Below, piece after piece: positions 8,826-18,829 of a stretch of DNA of 48,330 nucleotides (position 1 is its first letter; each line of letters begins with the position of its first letter). The notes below the pieces were generated by a model. The model searched no databases. It was not told the origin of the DNA and was given only the letters and a program-made list of their open reading frames with translations. The position numbers and the translations under genes are program-made. The stretch lies in assembly GCA_018268515.1 (NCBI GenBank), contig JAFDWK010000022.1, positions 1 through 48,330 on the forward strand, given 5' to 3'. The DNA comes from Actinomycetota bacterium. Lineage in GTDB: Bacteria > Actinomycetota > Actinomycetes > Actinomycetales > Microbacteriaceae.

Positions 8826-10020
8826 CGCGCCCGGCAGCGGACTCGCCGCCCGCGTGAGGCTCGGCCGGGTCTTCCGCCCGGTGTCCACAGAGTTCGCGCT
8901 GATCGCCTCGACCTCGCTGCTGCTCACGGTCTTCGGCCTGGTCATGATCCTCTCGGCCTCGAGCGCGAACGCGGTCGACCAGGGCAAGGGCCCGTTCTCG
9001 ATCGTGATGACGCAGGCGATCGTGGCCGCCATCGGGGTTCCCCTGATGTTCCTCCTGAGCCGTCTGCCGGTGACGTTCTGGAAGCGCGTGGCGTGGCTGG
9101 TGCTCATCGGCGCCGTGGGGCTGCAGATGCTGATCTACACCCCGCTCGGTTGGACGAACGACGGCAACACGAACTGGGTGCGCATCGCCGGCCAGGTGAT
9201 CCAGCCCTCGGAGTTCATCAAGCTCTCCCTGGCGCTCTGGGCCGGGTTCATCCTCTGGCGCAAGCAGGCGCTGCTCGGCAACTGGAAGCACGTCTACATC
9301 CCGCTGCTTCCGGTCGCCTTCCTCGCGATCGGATCCGTCTACGGCGGCGGGGACCTCGGCACCTCGATGGTGCTGTTCCTGCTGCTGCTGGGCACGATGT
9401 TCTTCGCCGGAGTGCGACTGCGGGTGATCCTGATGCCGTTGGTCCTGATCGGCGCGGCGGTGCTGCTGTTCGCCTTGACCGACGAGCGGCGTCGGATGCT
9501 CATCCTCAGCATCTTCAGCACGAGCAGCGACACCAGCTGCTATCTCACGACCTGCTATCAGCAGGTGCATGCGATCTGGGGGATGGCCAACGGCGGGATC
9601 TTCGGCGTCGGGCTCGGCAATTCCCGGGAGAAGTACGGCTGGCTGCCTGCCGCGTCCAACGACTACATCTTCGCGATCGTCGGGGAGGAGCTGGGGCTCA
9701 TCGGCTGCGCGCTCGTGCTCGCCCTGTTCGTGCTGTTCGCGATCGCCGTGTTCCGCATGATCCGCCGGACGGACGACCTGTTCGTGCGCATCGTCTCCGG
9801 CGGCATCGTGGTGTGGATCCTCTCCCAGGCGCTCATCAACATCGGCGTCGTGCTGCGGATCTTCCCCGTGCTCGGGGTTCCCCTGCCGTTCATGTCGCAG
9901 GGCGGCACCTCCCTGCTGTCCGTCCTGCTCGCCTGCGGCGTGCTGCTCTCCTTCGCCCGGACGCTGCCGGCGACCCCGCGGGGGACCGGCTCTGGTCGGT
10001 CCGGTACCCTCGGGAAGTGA
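8788..10020 (+). CDS. ftsW: SEDS-family septal peptidoglycan polymerase FtsW
   Basis: A 410-residue SEDS glycosyltransferase with about ten membrane spans, which polymerises lipid II at the septum in partnership with FtsI. Visible motifs include the early LILSASSANAV region, QPSEFIKL, and the C-terminal VLGVPLPFMSQGGTSL. I prefer the GTG at 8788 (VTQVDARPTP), preceded by AGGGGAG, to an in-frame ATG at 8734 lying deeper inside murD. The stop overlaps the murG GTG start by 4 bases. Confidence 0.93.
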   Translation: MTQVDARPTPASDAPGSGLAARVRLGRVFRPVSTEFALIASTSLLLTVFGLVMILSASSANAVDQGKGPFSIVMTQAIVAAIGVPLMFLLSRLPVTFWKRVAWLVLIGAVGLQMLIYTPLGWTNDGNTNWVRIAGQVIQPSEFIKLSLALWAGFILWRKQALLGNWKHVYIPLLPVAFLAIGSVYGGGDLGTSMVLFLLLLGTMFFAGVRLRVILMPLVLIGAAVLLFALTDERRRMLILSIFSTSSDTSCYLTTCYQQVHAIWGMANGGIFGVGLGNSREKYGWLPAASNDYIFAIVGEELGLIGCALVLALFVLFAIAVFRMIRRTDDLFVRIVSGGIVVWILSQALINIGVVLRIFPVLGVPLPFMSQGGTSLLSVLLACGVLLSFARTLPATPRGTGSGRSGTLGK

Positions 10021-11090
10021 CCTCGTATCTTCTGGCAGGCGGCGGGACCGCCGGCCATGTCAACCCGCTGCTCGCCGTCGCCGACGGTCTCCGCGCCCGC
10101 GATCCGCGGGCACAGGTGCTGGTGCTCGGCACGAGGGAAGGCCTCGAAGCGCGGCTGGTGCCGCAGCGGGGCTACGAGCTGCTCACGATCGACAAGGTGC
10201 CGTTCCCGCGCCGGCCGAACGGTGCGGCCCTCGCGTTCCCGGTGCGGTTCGCCCGCGCGGTCAAGCAGGTGCGCCGCTACCTCCGCGAGCATGGCGTCGA
10301 TGAGGTGATCGGCTTCGGGGGCTATGCCTCCGCCCCGGCATATGTGGCTGCCAGGCGTGAGCGGATCCCGTTCGTCGTGCACGAGGCGAACGCCCGTCCC
10401 GGTATGGCCAATGTGCTGGGCGCGCGCTCCGCGGCGGCGGTCGGGGTCGCCTTCCGCGGCACGCCCCTGCGCGGCGGCGAGGTCGTCGGCATGCCGTTGC
10501 GGCGGGAGATCGTGGACCTGGATCGGGCCGCGCTGCGGACCGCGGCGGCGGCCGAGTTCGGGCTGGATCCCGAGCGGCCGGTGCTGCTCGTGTTCGGCGG
10601 CTCGCTCGGCGCCCAGCGGCTGAACGAGGCGATCGCCGGATCCTGGCAGGACATCCTCGACGCGGGCTGGCAGCTGCTGCACGCCACGGGCGACCGCTCG
10701 GACATGGCGGATCCGGGCGTTCCCGGCTACACCATGCGCCGCTACCTGGACCGGATGGACCTGGCGTTCGCGCTCGCGGATCTGATCCTCGCCCGCTCCG
10801 GCGCCGCGACGGTGAGCGAGATCAGCGCCCTGGGCATCCCCGCGGTCTACGTGCCCTACGCGGTCGGCAACGGGGAGCAGCGATTGAACGCCGCATCCGC
10901 GATCGACGCCGGGGCCGCCGTGCTGATCGAGGACGCGCAGCTCACCCCGGACCGCGTGCGCAGCGAAGTGGTGCCGCTGCTCGGGGACGAGAAGCGGCGC
11001 ACGGCGATGCGCCGGGCGGCGGAGCGGGTCGGATCCCGCACCGGCACCGAGGATCTCATCGCCCTCGCCGACCGCGCGCTGGCCCGCTGA
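10017..11090 (+). CDS. murG: UDP-GlcNAc:undecaprenyl-PP-MurNAc-pentapeptide GlcNAc transferase MurG
   Basis: A 357-residue GT28 glycosyltransferase that converts lipid I to lipid II on the inner membrane face. The first G-loop LLAGGGTAGHVNPLLAV lies at residues 5-21, the second near VFGGSLGAQRLNEA, and the sugar-nucleotide site near the end (LARSGAATVSEI, then YAVGNGEQRLNA). The GTG at 10017 is fixed by the GTGA overlap with ftsW. An 87-base gap separates it from murC, which seems to have its own promoter. Confidence 0.95.
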   Translation: MTSYLLAGGGTAGHVNPLLAVADGLRARDPRAQVLVLGTREGLEARLVPQRGYELLTIDKVPFPRRPNGAALAFPVRFARAVKQVRRYLREHGVDEVIGFGGYASAPAYVAARRERIPFVVHEANARPGMANVLGARSAAAVGVAFRGTPLRGGEVVGMPLRREIVDLDRAALRTAAAAEFGLDPERPVLLVFGGSLGAQRLNEAIAGSWQDILDAGWQLLHATGDRSDMADPGVPGYTMRRYLDRMDLAFALADLILARSGAATVSEISALGIPAVYVPYAVGNGEQRLNAASAIDAGAAVLIEDAQLTPDRVRSEVVPLLGDEKRRTAMRRAAERVGSRTGTEDLIALADRALAR

Positions 11091-11144
11091 GCGCCGCGCC
11101 GCCCCCGCCCGGCGAGCCAGGCCCTCGGCCCTCGCGCCCCGACT

Positions 11145-11150
11145 TAGGAT
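11145..11150 (+). promoter_or_regulatory. Putative -10 element of an internal murC promoter
   Basis: TAGGAT lies in the murG-murC gap, 27 bases before the murC ATG. The predicted short leader contains AAGGACGAAAG as binding site. No clear -35. The gap between two otherwise tightly packed genes supports an internal promoter. Confidence 0.4.
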
Positions 11151-11177
11151 GATTCAGCCCTTAAGGACGAAAGAGCA

Positions 11178-12578
11178 ATGATCAGACCCGACCTCTCCCT
11201 GCCGATCCCGGATGACATCACCGCCGCGCACTTCATCGGCATCGGCGGCTCCGGCATGTCCGGCCTCGCCCGGATGTTCCTCGACGCGGGGATCCGCGTC
11301 TCCGGCAGCGACCGCGCCGACAGCGCCAACCTGCGGGCCCTCGCCGACCTGGGCGCCGACGTCCACGTCGGCCATGACGCGGCGAACCTGGGCGATGCCG
11401 ACACCGTCGTGCACACGGGCGCGATCTGGCCGGAGAACCCGGAGTTCGTGCTCGCGAAGGAGCGCGGGCTGCACGTGATCCACCGATCGCAGGCGCTGCA
11501 CTGGCTGATCCGCGGGCGACGGCTGGTCTCCGTGGCCGGGGCGCACGGCAAGACCAGCTCGACGGGCATGATCGTCACCGCGCTGCAGGCCCTCGGAGCC
11601 GATCCGAACTTCGTCAACGGCGGCGTGATCGAGCAGCTGGGCAGCTCCAGCTCCTCCGGTGCGGACGACCTCTTCGTGATCGAGGCCGACGAGTCCGACG
11701 GCACGTTCCTGCTCTACGACACCTCGGTCGCGCTGATCACGAACGTCGATCCCGACCACCTGGATCACTACGGGTCCGACGAGGCCTTCCACGACGCGTT
11801 CGTGACCTTCGCGAACGCCGCGAGCGAGGCCGTCGTGATCTCCAGCGACGACCCCGGTGCGCTGCGCGTGCGGGCCGGGATCACGCATCCGCACGTGATC
11901 TCGTTCGGTCTCGCCGAGGACGCGGACCTGCGCATCACCGACATCGTCACCGACGGCCCGGTCGCGGCGACCCTGACCATGCGCGGCGCCTCCGCCCGCA
12001 TGCGGCTCGCCGTGCCCGGCGTGCACAACGCCATCAACGCCGCCGGTGCGGTCGCCGTGCTCACCACGCTCGGCTACGGGCTGGCGGACGCCGCGCGCGC
12101 CGTCGAGGGCTTCGCCGGCACCGTGCGCCGCCTCGAGCTGCACGGCAGCGCACGCGGGGTGAGCGTCTACGACGACTACTCGCATCACCCGACCGAGGTC
12201 CGTGCCGCCCTGGAGGCCATGCGCACGATCGTCGGCGAAGGGCGGATCATCGCGATCCAGCAGCCGCACACCTACTCGCGCACGCAGCACATGTACCGCG
12301 AGTTCGCCGAGGTGCTCGAGGCCTACGCCGATCACACGGTCATGCTCGACGTCTACGGCGCCCGCGAGGATCCGGTCCCCGGCGTCACCGGTGAGCTGGT
12401 CAGCGGCGCGTTCGCCGATCCGCACCACGTGCACTACGTCGCGGACTGGCAGCAGGCCGCCGACTACACGGCCACCGTGGCGCAGGACGGCGATTACGTG
12501 ATCACGCTCGGCTGCGGCAACGTGTACCAGATCATCCCGCAGGTGCTCGACGCGCTGCGAGCCACCGCAGAGGACTGA
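11178..12578 (+). CDS. murC: UDP-N-acetylmuramate:L-alanine ligase MurC
   Basis: A 466-residue Mur ligase that adds L-alanine to UDP-MurNAc, the first peptide step. Signatures: [15 protein letters not shown] near the N-terminus; the P-loop [11 protein letters not shown] with G121, K125 and T126; [10 protein letters not shown]; and [11 protein letters not shown] in the C-terminal domain. The ATG is preceded by AAGGAC. The stop is followed after one base by the ftsQ GTG, so the two are co-translated. Confidence 0.95.
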   Translation: MIRPDLSLPIPDDITAAHFIGIGGSGMSGLARMFLDAGIRVSGSDRADSANLRALADLGADVHVGHDAANLGDADTVVHTGAIWPENPEFVLAKERGLHVIHRSQALHWLIRGRRLVSVAGAHGKTSSTGMIVTALQALGADPNFVNGGVIEQLGSSSSSGADDLFVIEADESDGTFLLYDTSVALITNVDPDHLDHYGSDEAFHDAFVTFANAASEAVVISSDDPGALRVRAGITHPHVISFGLAEDADLRITDIVTDGPVAATLTMRGASARMRLAVPGVHNAINAAGAVAVLTTLGYGLADAARAVEGFAGTVRRLELHGSARGVSVYDDYSHHPTEVRAALEAMRTIVGEGRIIAIQQPHTYSRTQHMYREFAEVLEAYADHTVMLDVYGAREDPVPGVTGELVSGAFADPHHVHYVADWQQAADYTATVAQDGDYVITLGCGNVYQIIPQVLDALRATAED

Positions 12579-12579
12579 C

Positions 12580-13617
12580 GTGCGCCGGCCGTCCGCGATC
12601 CCCGTCACGGCGCCGCCGGTCGAGCCCGTCCGCGCCGCCCCCGTCGAGCCGACGGACGACGAGGCGACACCGCCCGAGCGCCTGCGCACGGCAGGGGGAG
12701 GGATCGACGCCTCGACCGGAGCGGGCGCGGACGGACGCAGGGCGGACGCGGACGACGCGCACGGGACGGCCCCGATCCGCCCCGATCACGGGGGCGACCC
12801 CGCGGTGTCGCGCGGCGCGGGGGACGACGCCGAGGATCCGGATCCGTCCGCCCAGGCGCCGCTCACGGCCCGCGACCTGTGGGCGGCGACGCGCGCGCGC
12901 CGGAAGGCGCTGCGCTCCGAGATCCGCCGCTTCACCCAGCGTTCGCGGCGTCGCAGGATCGGCTGGATCATCGGCGCGGCCGTGACCCTGCTCGTCGTCG
13001 GAGGCAGTGTCGGCGCGGCGTACAGTCCGCTGTTCGCGGTGCGGACCGTGACCGTGGAGGGCGCACATGCGCTCAATGCCGCCGATGTGCAGAAGGCGCT
13101 GTCCGGGCAGGTCGGCCGGCCGCTCGCCCTGGTGGACTCGAATGCGGTCAAGGCGGCGCTCATCGCTTTCCCGTTGATCGAGACCTACCGGCTCGAGGCG
13201 CATCCGCCGCACGATCTGGTCGTGCGGATCGTGGAGCGCACCCCGGTCGGGGTCGTCCAGACGGAGGACGGGCGCTTCACCGTCGTCGATGTCGCCGGCG
13301 TCGCTCTCTCGACGACCGAGACCCGCCCCGCGGGCTATGCGCTGATCGACATCGCCGGGGGAACCGGATCCCGGGCGTTCCCCGCGGTGGGCACGGCGCT
13401 GCGCACCCTCCCCGCCGAGTTGCGCGCCCAGGTCGACAGCGTGACCGCGTCCACTCCGGACGACATCGTGCTGCAGCTTGCGAGCGGGGCCAAGGTGACC
13501 TGGGGGAGTGCGGACAAGTCGGCCGAGAAGACACTCGTGCTGCAGAGGCTGATGACCGCCAGCCCCGGCGCGACGAGCTACGACGTGTCCTCGCCGGGCG
13601 TCGCCATCGTCGGCTGA
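12580..13617 (+). CDS. ftsQ: Cell division protein FtsQ (DivIB family)
   Basis: A 345-residue bitopic divisome protein. A long low-complexity, acidic cytoplasmic region (about residues 1-95) precedes a basic patch (ARRKALRSEIRRFTQRSRRRR), one membrane span (about 128-148), a POTRA domain beginning FAVRTVTVEGAHALNAADV, and the FtsQ beta domain. FtsQ recruits FtsL/FtsB and the septal synthase. The extended N-terminus varies among actinobacteria and is probably disordered. The start is GTG; upstream in-frame starts would lie inside murC. Confidence 0.9.
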   Translation: MRRPSAIPVTAPPVEPVRAAPVEPTDDEATPPERLRTAGGGIDASTGAGADGRRADADDAHGTAPIRPDHGGDPAVSRGAGDDAEDPDPSAQAPLTARDLWAATRARRKALRSEIRRFTQRSRRRRIGWIIGAAVTLLVVGGSVGAAYSPLFAVRTVTVEGAHALNAADVQKALSGQVGRPLALVDSNAVKAALIAFPLIETYRLEAHPPHDLVVRIVERTPVGVVQTEDGRFTVVDVAGVALSTTETRPAGYALIDIAGGTGSRAFPAVGTALRTLPAELRAQVDSVTASTPDDIVLQLASGAKVTWGSADKSAEKTLVLQRLMTASPGATSYDVSSPGVAIVG

Positions 13618-13781
13618 GCACGAAAGTCCGACACGATCACGCGCGGGTGCGTGTCGCTCGGCACCGGCGCGCCATGCGCCGCTTACCTTCGATCAAGAGA
13701 AAGCAATACCGGGAAATACTTTAACCTTCTGCTTGAGGTTTAAGGTTGCCGGCTCGGGGCTCGAATACATCGGAGGACGGG
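13618..13781 (+). promoter_or_regulatory. ftsQ-ftsZ intergenic region, probable ftsZ promoter
   Basis: A 164-base gap inside the packed cluster. Near its start is an imperfect hairpin with arms CGACACG (13629-13635) and CGTGTCG (13650-13656), possibly attenuating read-through from ftsQ. Further on is an unusually AT-rich patch (about 13700-13747) with AACCTT at 13723 and AAGGTT at 13742 as an inverted repeat and TTGAGG between them. Dedicated ftsZ promoters at this position are common in actinobacteria. The ribosome binding site is CGGAGGA, 7 bases before the ATG. Confidence 0.5.
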
Positions 13782-14945
13782 ATGAGCCAGAACCAGAACT
13801 ACCTTGCCGTGATCAAGGTCGTCGGTGTCGGCGGTGGTGGCGTCAACGCCGTCAATCGCATGATCGATCTCGGCCTGCGCGGCGTCGAGTTCATCGCGAT
13901 CAACACCGACGCGCAGGCGCTGCTGATGAGCGATGCGGACGTCAAGCTCGACGTCGGACGCGACCTCACCCGCGGCCTCGGCGCGGGCGCCGACCCCGAG
14001 GTCGGCCGCCGTGCGGCGGAGGACCACGCGGAGGAGATCGAGCAGGCGCTCACCGGCGCCGACATGGTCTTCGTCACCGCGGGCGAGGGAGGCGGCACCG
14101 GCACCGGCGGCGCCCCGATCGTCGCGCGCATCGCGAAGTCGATCGGCGCCCTGACCATCGGCGTCGTGACCAAGCCGTTCTCGTTCGAGGGCCGCCGCAG
14201 GCAGAGCCAGGCCGACGCGGGCGTGGCGAAGCTGAAGGAAGAGGTCGACACCCTCATCGTGGTGCCGAACGACCGCCTTCTGGAGATCAGCGACCGCGGC
14301 ATCTCGATGATCGAGGCTTTCGCCACGGCGGACCAGGTGCTCCTCGCCGGCGTGCAGGGCATCACCGACCTCATCACCACCCCGGGACTGATCAACCTCG
14401 ACTTCAACGACGTCAAGTCGGTCATGCAGGGCGCCGGATCCGCGCTCATGGGCATCGGCTCCGCCCGCGGCGCCGACCGGGCGATCAAGGCGGCGGAGCT
14501 CGCCGTCGAGTCGCCGCTGCTCGAAGCGTCGATCGAGGGGGCGCACGGTGTGCTGCTGTCGATCCAGGGTGGATCCAACCTCGGCATCTTCGAGATCCAC
14601 GACGCTGCGGACCTCGTCAAGGAGGCCGCCCACCCCGAGGCGAACATCATCTTCGGAACGGTCATCGACGACACCCTCGGCGACGAGGTGCGCGTCACGG
14701 TGATCGCCGCCGGCTTCGACAGCGGCGAGCCGACTCTGCGTCTGGACCCGCAGATCTTCTCCCGCACGACGACCCCCGCGGTCGCGGAGAAGCCCGCGGT
14801 CGAGGAGGACGAGGAGTCGGCACGGAGCGATGAGGCGCCGCGCGAGAGCGTGCCCGCGGCCGTGCCGTCGATTCCGCCCGTGCGCACCAGCATCGAGCCG
14901 GCCTTCGACGAGAGCGATCTCGACATTCCCGAGTTCCTGAAGTGA
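13782..14945 (+). CDS. ftsZ: Cell division GTPase FtsZ
   Basis: A 387-residue tubulin homologue that polymerises into the Z-ring. The N-terminal [17 protein letters not shown], the tubulin signature [10 protein letters not shown] (residues 103-112), the T7 loop region [11 protein letters not shown], and the conserved C-terminal peptide LDIPEFLK are all present. This C-terminal peptide is the docking site for SepF, encoded two genes downstream. The ATG at 13782 gives the [15 protein letters not shown] start typical of Microbacteriaceae. The stop overlaps yggS as GTGA. Confidence 0.97.
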   Translation: MSQNQNYLAVIKVVGVGGGGVNAVNRMIDLGLRGVEFIAINTDAQALLMSDADVKLDVGRDLTRGLGAGADPEVGRRAAEDHAEEIEQALTGADMVFVTAGEGGGTGTGGAPIVARIAKSIGALTIGVVTKPFSFEGRRRQSQADAGVAKLKEEVDTLIVVPNDRLLEISDRGISMIEAFATADQVLLAGVQGITDLITTPGLINLDFNDVKSVMQGAGSALMGIGSARGADRAIKAAELAVESPLLEASIEGAHGVLLSIQGGSNLGIFEIHDAADLVKEAAHPEANIIFGTVIDDTLGDEVRVTVIAAGFDSGEPTLRLDPQIFSRTTTPAVAEKPAVEEDEESARSDEAPRESVPAAVPSIPPVRTSIEPAFDESDLDIPEFLK

Positions 14946-15625
14946 ACTCCCTCGCCGAGCGGCTGTCCGCGATCGATGCAGCGATCGCGGACGCCGCGCG
15001 GCGTGCGGACCGCGATCCCGCGGAGATCACGCGCATCGTCGTGACGAAGTTCCATCCCGCCTCGCTCGTCCGCGAGCTGTACGGGCTCGGGGTGCGCGAG
15101 GTCGGGGAGAACCGCCAGCAGGAGCTCTCCGCGAAGACGGAGGAGCTGGCGGATCTGGAAGAGCTGCGCTGGCACTTCATCGGACAGGCGCAGACGAACA
15201 AGGCCGGCGCGATCCGCCGTGCGGCGCAGGCCGTGCACTCGGTCGATCGCGCCCGCCTCGCCGACGCGCTGGATCGCGCGGCGGTCGATGACAGGCCGCT
15301 CGATGTGCTGCTGCAGATCAACCTCACGGACGATCCGGGCCGCGGCGGAGTGGCGCCGGCCGACCTGGAGCGGCTCGCCGAGCACGTGCTCGCGCTGCCG
15401 ACGCTCCGGCTGCGCGGTGTGATGGCCGTCGCTCCGCTCGATGAGGATCCGGCGGCCGCGTTCGCCCGCGTCCATGAGTCCGCGCAGCGGCTGCTCGCCG
15501 TCGCACCCGGCGCCGACTGGATCTCGGCCGGGATGACCGCGGACTTCGCCGAGGCGATCGCGGCCGGTGCGACACACCTTCGGATCGGCTCCGCAATCAC
15601 GGGACCGCGCCCTGCCCAGGGTTAG
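14942..15625 (+). CDS. yggS: YggS family pyridoxal-phosphate homeostasis protein
   Basis: A 227-residue single-domain PLP-binding protein of the alanine racemase N-terminal fold. The PLP lysine lies in [33 protein letters not shown] and [12 protein letters not shown] are family motifs. YggS proteins balance intracellular PLP and amino-acid pools and have no known racemase activity. Location between ftsZ and sepF is conserved in actinobacteria, but here it follows ftsZ directly with a 4-base GTGA overlap, without the PgeF (YfiH) gene often found between them. Confidence 0.93.
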   Translation: MNSLAERLSAIDAAIADAARRADRDPAEITRIVVTKFHPASLVRELYGLGVREVGENRQQELSAKTEELADLEELRWHFIGQAQTNKAGAIRRAAQAVHSVDRARLADALDRAAVDDRPLDVLLQINLTDDPGRGGVAPADLERLAEHVLALPTLRLRGVMAVAPLDEDPAAAFARVHESAQRLLAVAPGADWISAGMTADFAEAIAAGATHLRIGSAITGPRPAQG

Positions 15626-15665
15626 CCTCGAAACAGAACCACCCCGCACACGTTCGGAGGACACG

Positions 15666-16160
15666 ATGGGGAACCCGCTGAAGAAGACCATGGTGTACCT
15701 CGGCCTCGCCGATGAGGAAGAGGTCTACGAGGAGGAGGCTCCCGTGTCGCACAGCGCGCGCCAGGAGCCCGCCCGTCACGAGCCCGTGCGCCGGGACGAG
15801 GTGCGTCGCGAGGAGGCCAGGCCGGCCCCCGTGACGCCGCTGCGTCGTCCGACCGCGGTGCGTCAGCCCTCCGCCGGCGCGGTGAACGAGATCCTCACGG
15901 TGCACCCCAAGCAGTACCGCGACGCGCAGGTGATCGCGGAGAGCTTCCGCGACGGGATCCCCGTGATCATCAACCTCTCGCAGATGAGCGACGCCGATGC
16001 GCGTCGGCTGATCGACTTCGCGAGCGGCCTGTCCCTCGGTCTCTACGGGCGCATCGAGCGCGTGACCAGCAAGGTCTTCCTGCTGTCGCCGGAGAGCATC
16101 GCGGTGTCGGGTCAGGGCGGGATCGCCGGGGGCGACGAGCCCGCGCTCGCGCACTCCTGA
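15666..16160 (+). CDS. sepF: Cell division protein SepF
   Basis: A 164-residue FtsZ membrane anchor. The N-terminal [19 protein letters not shown] resembles the amphipathic membrane-binding helix of actinobacterial SepF. An Arg/Glu/Pro-rich linker (about residues 30-75) leads to the conserved domain with [19 protein letters not shown] and [15 protein letters not shown]. The ATG at 15666 has GGAGGAC upstream. In actinobacteria that lack FtsA, SepF tethers FtsZ to the membrane through the FtsZ C-terminal peptide. Confidence 0.95.
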   Translation: MGNPLKKTMVYLGLADEEEVYEEEAPVSHSARQEPARHEPVRRDEVRREEARPAPVTPLRRPTAVRQPSAGAVNEILTVHPKQYRDAQVIAESFRDGIPVIINLSQMSDADARRLIDFASGLSLGLYGRIERVTSKVFLLSPESIAVSGQGGIAGGDEPALAHS

Positions 16161-16163
16161 CGC

Positions 16164-16469
16164 GTGGTGGTGCCGCCAGCGGTCTCTGTGATCGCCGCGA
16201 TCCTCAACATCCTCCTGCTCCTGTATCTGCTGACGCTGTTCGCCCGGCTGGTGCTGGAGTACATCCCCATCTTCAACCGTTCGTGGCGCCCGCGTGGTGC
16301 GGGTCTGATCGTCGCCGAGATCGTCTACACGATCACGGATCCGCCGATCAGGATGTTCCGACGTCTCATTCCTCCGCTGAGGATCGGACCCGTCGCGCTC
16401 GATCTGGGGTTCACGCTCACGATGATCATCGTGCTCATCCTGATGTCGATCACCCGATCCTTCATGTAG
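16164..16469 (+). CDS. YggT family membrane protein
   Basis: A 101-residue protein with two hydrophobic segments (about residues 5-30 and 75-97) flanking the loop FNRSWRPRGAGLIVAEIVYTI... DPPIR, the YggT hallmark. It sits between sepF and divIVA as in other actinobacteria. The start is GTG only three bases after the sepF stop. YggT proteins are linked to envelope organisation, but their molecular function is not settled. Confidence 0.85.
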   Translation: MVVPPAVSVIAAILNILLLLYLLTLFARLVLEYIPIFNRSWRPRGAGLIVAEIVYTITDPPIRMFRRLIPPLRIGPVALDLGFTLTMIIVLILMSITRSFM

Positions 16470-16523
16470 GGTGCGATCCTCCGTCCGCTCCTGTGCGCCT
16501 TCGCGGCGCCGGGATGGGACGGC

Positions 16524-16529
16524 TATGCT
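16524..16529 (+). promoter_or_regulatory. Putative -10 element of divIVA promoter
   Basis: TATGCT lies in the 138-base gap between yggT and divIVA and fits the TAnnnT pattern. It would give a leader of about 70 bases ending in an AAAGAGGAG binding site. A separate divIVA promoter is plausible because the protein is abundant. No -35 recognised. Confidence 0.4.
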
Positions 16530-16607
16530 TTTCTGAAGGTGCCGGCCGCAAGGCGGGCTCCGAATGTCCAACCGGCCACCGAGAACTCATCGAAAGAGGA
16601 GCCACCA

Positions 16608-17183
16608 ATGGCACTGACCCCGGATGACGTCGTCACCAAGCAGTTTCAGCACGTCCGTTTCAAGGACGGCTTCGACCCCGACGAGGTCGACGACTTCCTC
16701 GACGAGGTCGTGCTCGAGTGGCGCAAGGCTCTCGATGAGAACGCCGAACTGAAGGCGAAGCTCGCCGCATACGAGTCGGGTGAGAAGGCCGCTCCCGTGG
16801 CCGAGACTCCCACCCCGGCGGCTCCGGCCCCCGTCGCCGCTCCGATCGCCGAGAGCGGTGCTCCGGCTGCCGCCACCGCCGGCATCATCGAGCTCGCGCA
16901 GCGTCTGCACGACGAGCACGTCGCGGAGGGCAAGTCGCAGCGCGACCAGCTCATCGCCGACGCCAAGGCGCAGGCCTCGAAGATCCTCGCCGACGCCGAG
17001 CAGAAGCAGCGCGAGGAGACGGCCCGTCTCGAGCGCGAGCGCAACGTGCTCGAGGGCAAGATCACCGAGCTGCACGACTTCGAGCGCTCGTACCGCACGC
17101 AGCTGCGCAGCTACATCGAGGGCCAGCTCCGCGACCTCGACGAGAAGGGCGGCCCCAGCGGGGACGCCTCCTCCGCGCAGTAA
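16608..17183 (+). CDS. divIVA: Polar growth and septum protein DivIVA (Wag31 type)
   Basis: A 191-residue coiled-coil protein that senses curved membrane and organises polar and septal wall growth. The N-terminal domain [18 protein letters not shown]...[14 protein letters not shown] is characteristic. A Pro/Ala-rich linker (about residues 60-85) separates it from a long heptad-rich coil ([19 protein letters not shown] onward). It is shorter than mycobacterial Wag31. The start at 16608 is set by AAAGAGGAG ten bases upstream and by the conserved MALTP start. lspA follows after nine bases. Confidence 0.94.
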   Translation: MALTPDDVVTKQFQHVRFKDGFDPDEVDDFLDEVVLEWRKALDENAELKAKLAAYESGEKAAPVAETPTPAAPAPVAAPIAESGAPAAATAGIIELAQRLHDEHVAEGKSQRDQLIADAKAQASKILADAEQKQREETARLERERNVLEGKITELHDFERSYRTQLRSYIEGQLRDLDEKGGPSGDASSAQ

Positions 17184-17192
17184 GGGGCCCCG

Positions 17193-17849
17193 TTGACCCG
17201 GCGTCAACCGCTTCATGGTTCGGCGGCCGGCGCGATCATTGCGATCCTCGCAGTGCTCGTGCTGGCCGCCGACCAGTTTGTGAAGCACCTCACCATCGTG
17301 AACCTCCCGCTGGAGCAGCCCGTCCCCGTGCTCGGGGAGTTCCTCCAGCTCTTCTACGTGCGCAACTCCGGCGCGGCGTTCTCGATCGGCGCGGGCTACA
17401 CGTGGATCTTCTCCATCGCCCTCGCCGTCGTCGCCTGTGTGATCGTGTGGAAGGCGTTCGCGGTGCGCTCCCGGCTCTGGGCGGTCGTGCTCGGCGCCCT
17501 GCTCGGCGGTGTGCTCGGCAACCTCACGGATCGCGTGTTCCGCGAGCCCGGGTTCGGCGTGGGGCATGTCGTCGACATGATCTCGATGCCGTGGATGCTG
17601 CCGGCGATCTTCAACGTCGCCGACATCTTCATCGTCAGCGGCATGATCTCCATCGCTCTGCTGATCATCGTGGGGCTCCGCCTGGACGGCACCCGCGAAC
17701 GCGACCACAAGGACGAGCCGACGACCGAGCAGGTCGAGGACGACGAATCCGGATCGGACGCCGGCGGAGAGACCCGCGCCGACGACACGGCGAGCTCGCC
17801 GGATCCGCAGCAGTCTGCGCGCCGCGACGGCGCCGGATCCGAGGGCTGA
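17193..17849 (+). CDS. lspA: Lipoprotein signal peptidase LspA
   Basis: A 218-residue type II signal peptidase with four membrane spans that removes signal peptides from diacylated prolipoproteins. Signatures: [34 protein letters not shown] and FNVADIFIV. The catalytic aspartates should be D128 (in VVDM) and D144 (in NVAD). About 45 acidic residues after the last span are an unconserved cytoplasmic tail. The start codon is TTG, with GGGGCC weakly upstream; no better start exists before the first membrane segment. Confidence 0.92.
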   Translation: MTRRQPLHGSAAGAIIAILAVLVLAADQFVKHLTIVNLPLEQPVPVLGEFLQLFYVRNSGAAFSIGAGYTWIFSIALAVVACVIVWKAFAVRSRLWAVVLGALLGGVLGNLTDRVFREPGFGVGHVVDMISMPWMLPAIFNVADIFIVSGMISIALLIIVGLRLDGTRERDHKDEPTTEQVEDDESGSDAGGETRADDTASSPDPQQSARRDGAGSEG

Positions 17850-17851
17850 CC

Positions 17852-18775
17852 GTGGAGTCCCGCTCGCTCCCCGTTCCGGACGGGCTGGACGGAGTCCGCG
17901 TCGACGCCGCCCTGGCGAAGATGCTCGGCTTCTCCCGAACGTTCGCAGCCGAGGTGGCCGAAGCCGGGGGAGTGACGCTCGACGGCGTCGCCCTCGGAAA
18001 GTCCGACAAGCTGCGCGCGGGCGGCTGGCTCGACGTGGAGTGGGCTCCGAAGCAGGCGCCACGGATCGAGCCGATCGCGGTGCCGGAGCTCGGAATCGTC
18101 TACGACGATGACGACATCGTGGTGGTCGACAAGCCCACCGGTGTCGCCGCGCACCCGTCGCTCGGCTGGGACGGACCGACCGTGGTCGGGGCCCTCGCCG
18201 CGGCCGGATTCCGGATCGCCACGAGCGGTGCTCCGGAGCGTCAGGGCGTCGTGCACCGCCTCGACGTCGGCACGAGCGGCCTCATGGTGGTCGCGAAGTC
18301 CGAGGCCGCCTACTCGGCGCTCAAACGCGCATTCAAGGAGCGCACGGTCGAGAAGATCTACCACGCGGTGGTCCAGGGGCATCCGGATCCCCTCGCCGGC
18401 ACGATCGACGCGCCGATCGGCCGCCACCCGAACCACTCCTGGAAGTTCGCGGTCGTCCCCGACGGCAAGCCCTCGGTCACGCACTACGAGACGCTCGAGG
18501 CCTTCCCCGGCGCCTCGCTGCTGGAGATCCACCTCGAGACGGGGCGCACGCATCAGATCCGCGTGCACATGGCCGCCCATCGGCACCCGTGCGTCGGAGA
18601 CCCGCTGTACGGGGCCGACCCGACGATGTCGGCGCGCCTGGGCCTGACCCGGCAGTGGCTGCACGCCCATCGGCTGGGGTTCGCGCACCCCGTCACCGGC
18701 GAGTGGGTGCAGACCGAATCGCCGTACCCCGCCGACTTCCAGCACGCGCTGGACGTGCTCCGCGGCGAGGACTGA
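17852..18775 (+). CDS. rluD: 23S rRNA pseudouridine synthase, RluD family
   Basis: A 307-residue protein with an N-terminal S4-like RNA-binding domain ([17 protein letters not shown]...GVTLDG) and the RluA-type catalytic domain. The catalytic aspartate lies in the [16 protein letters not shown] motif; [11 protein letters not shown] is also conserved. These enzymes isomerise uridines in helix 69 of 23S rRNA; the exact position cannot be deduced. The GTG at 17852 is two bases after the lspA stop, the standard lspA-rluD pair of actinobacteria. Confidence 0.9.
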   Translation: MESRSLPVPDGLDGVRVDAALAKMLGFSRTFAAEVAEAGGVTLDGVALGKSDKLRAGGWLDVEWAPKQAPRIEPIAVPELGIVYDDDDIVVVDKPTGVAAHPSLGWDGPTVVGALAAAGFRIATSGAPERQGVVHRLDVGTSGLMVVAKSEAAYSALKRAFKERTVEKIYHAVVQGHPDPLAGTIDAPIGRHPNHSWKFAVVPDGKPSVTHYETLEAFPGASLLEIHLETGRTHQIRVHMAAHRHPCVGDPLYGADPTMSARLGLTRQWLHAHRLGFAHPVTGEWVQTESPYPADFQHALDVLRGED

Positions 18776-18829
18776 CGGCGCGCGGAGCCGCCGACGGGCG
18801 CCCGTGCGAACCGTCGCGGACTCCCGGGC

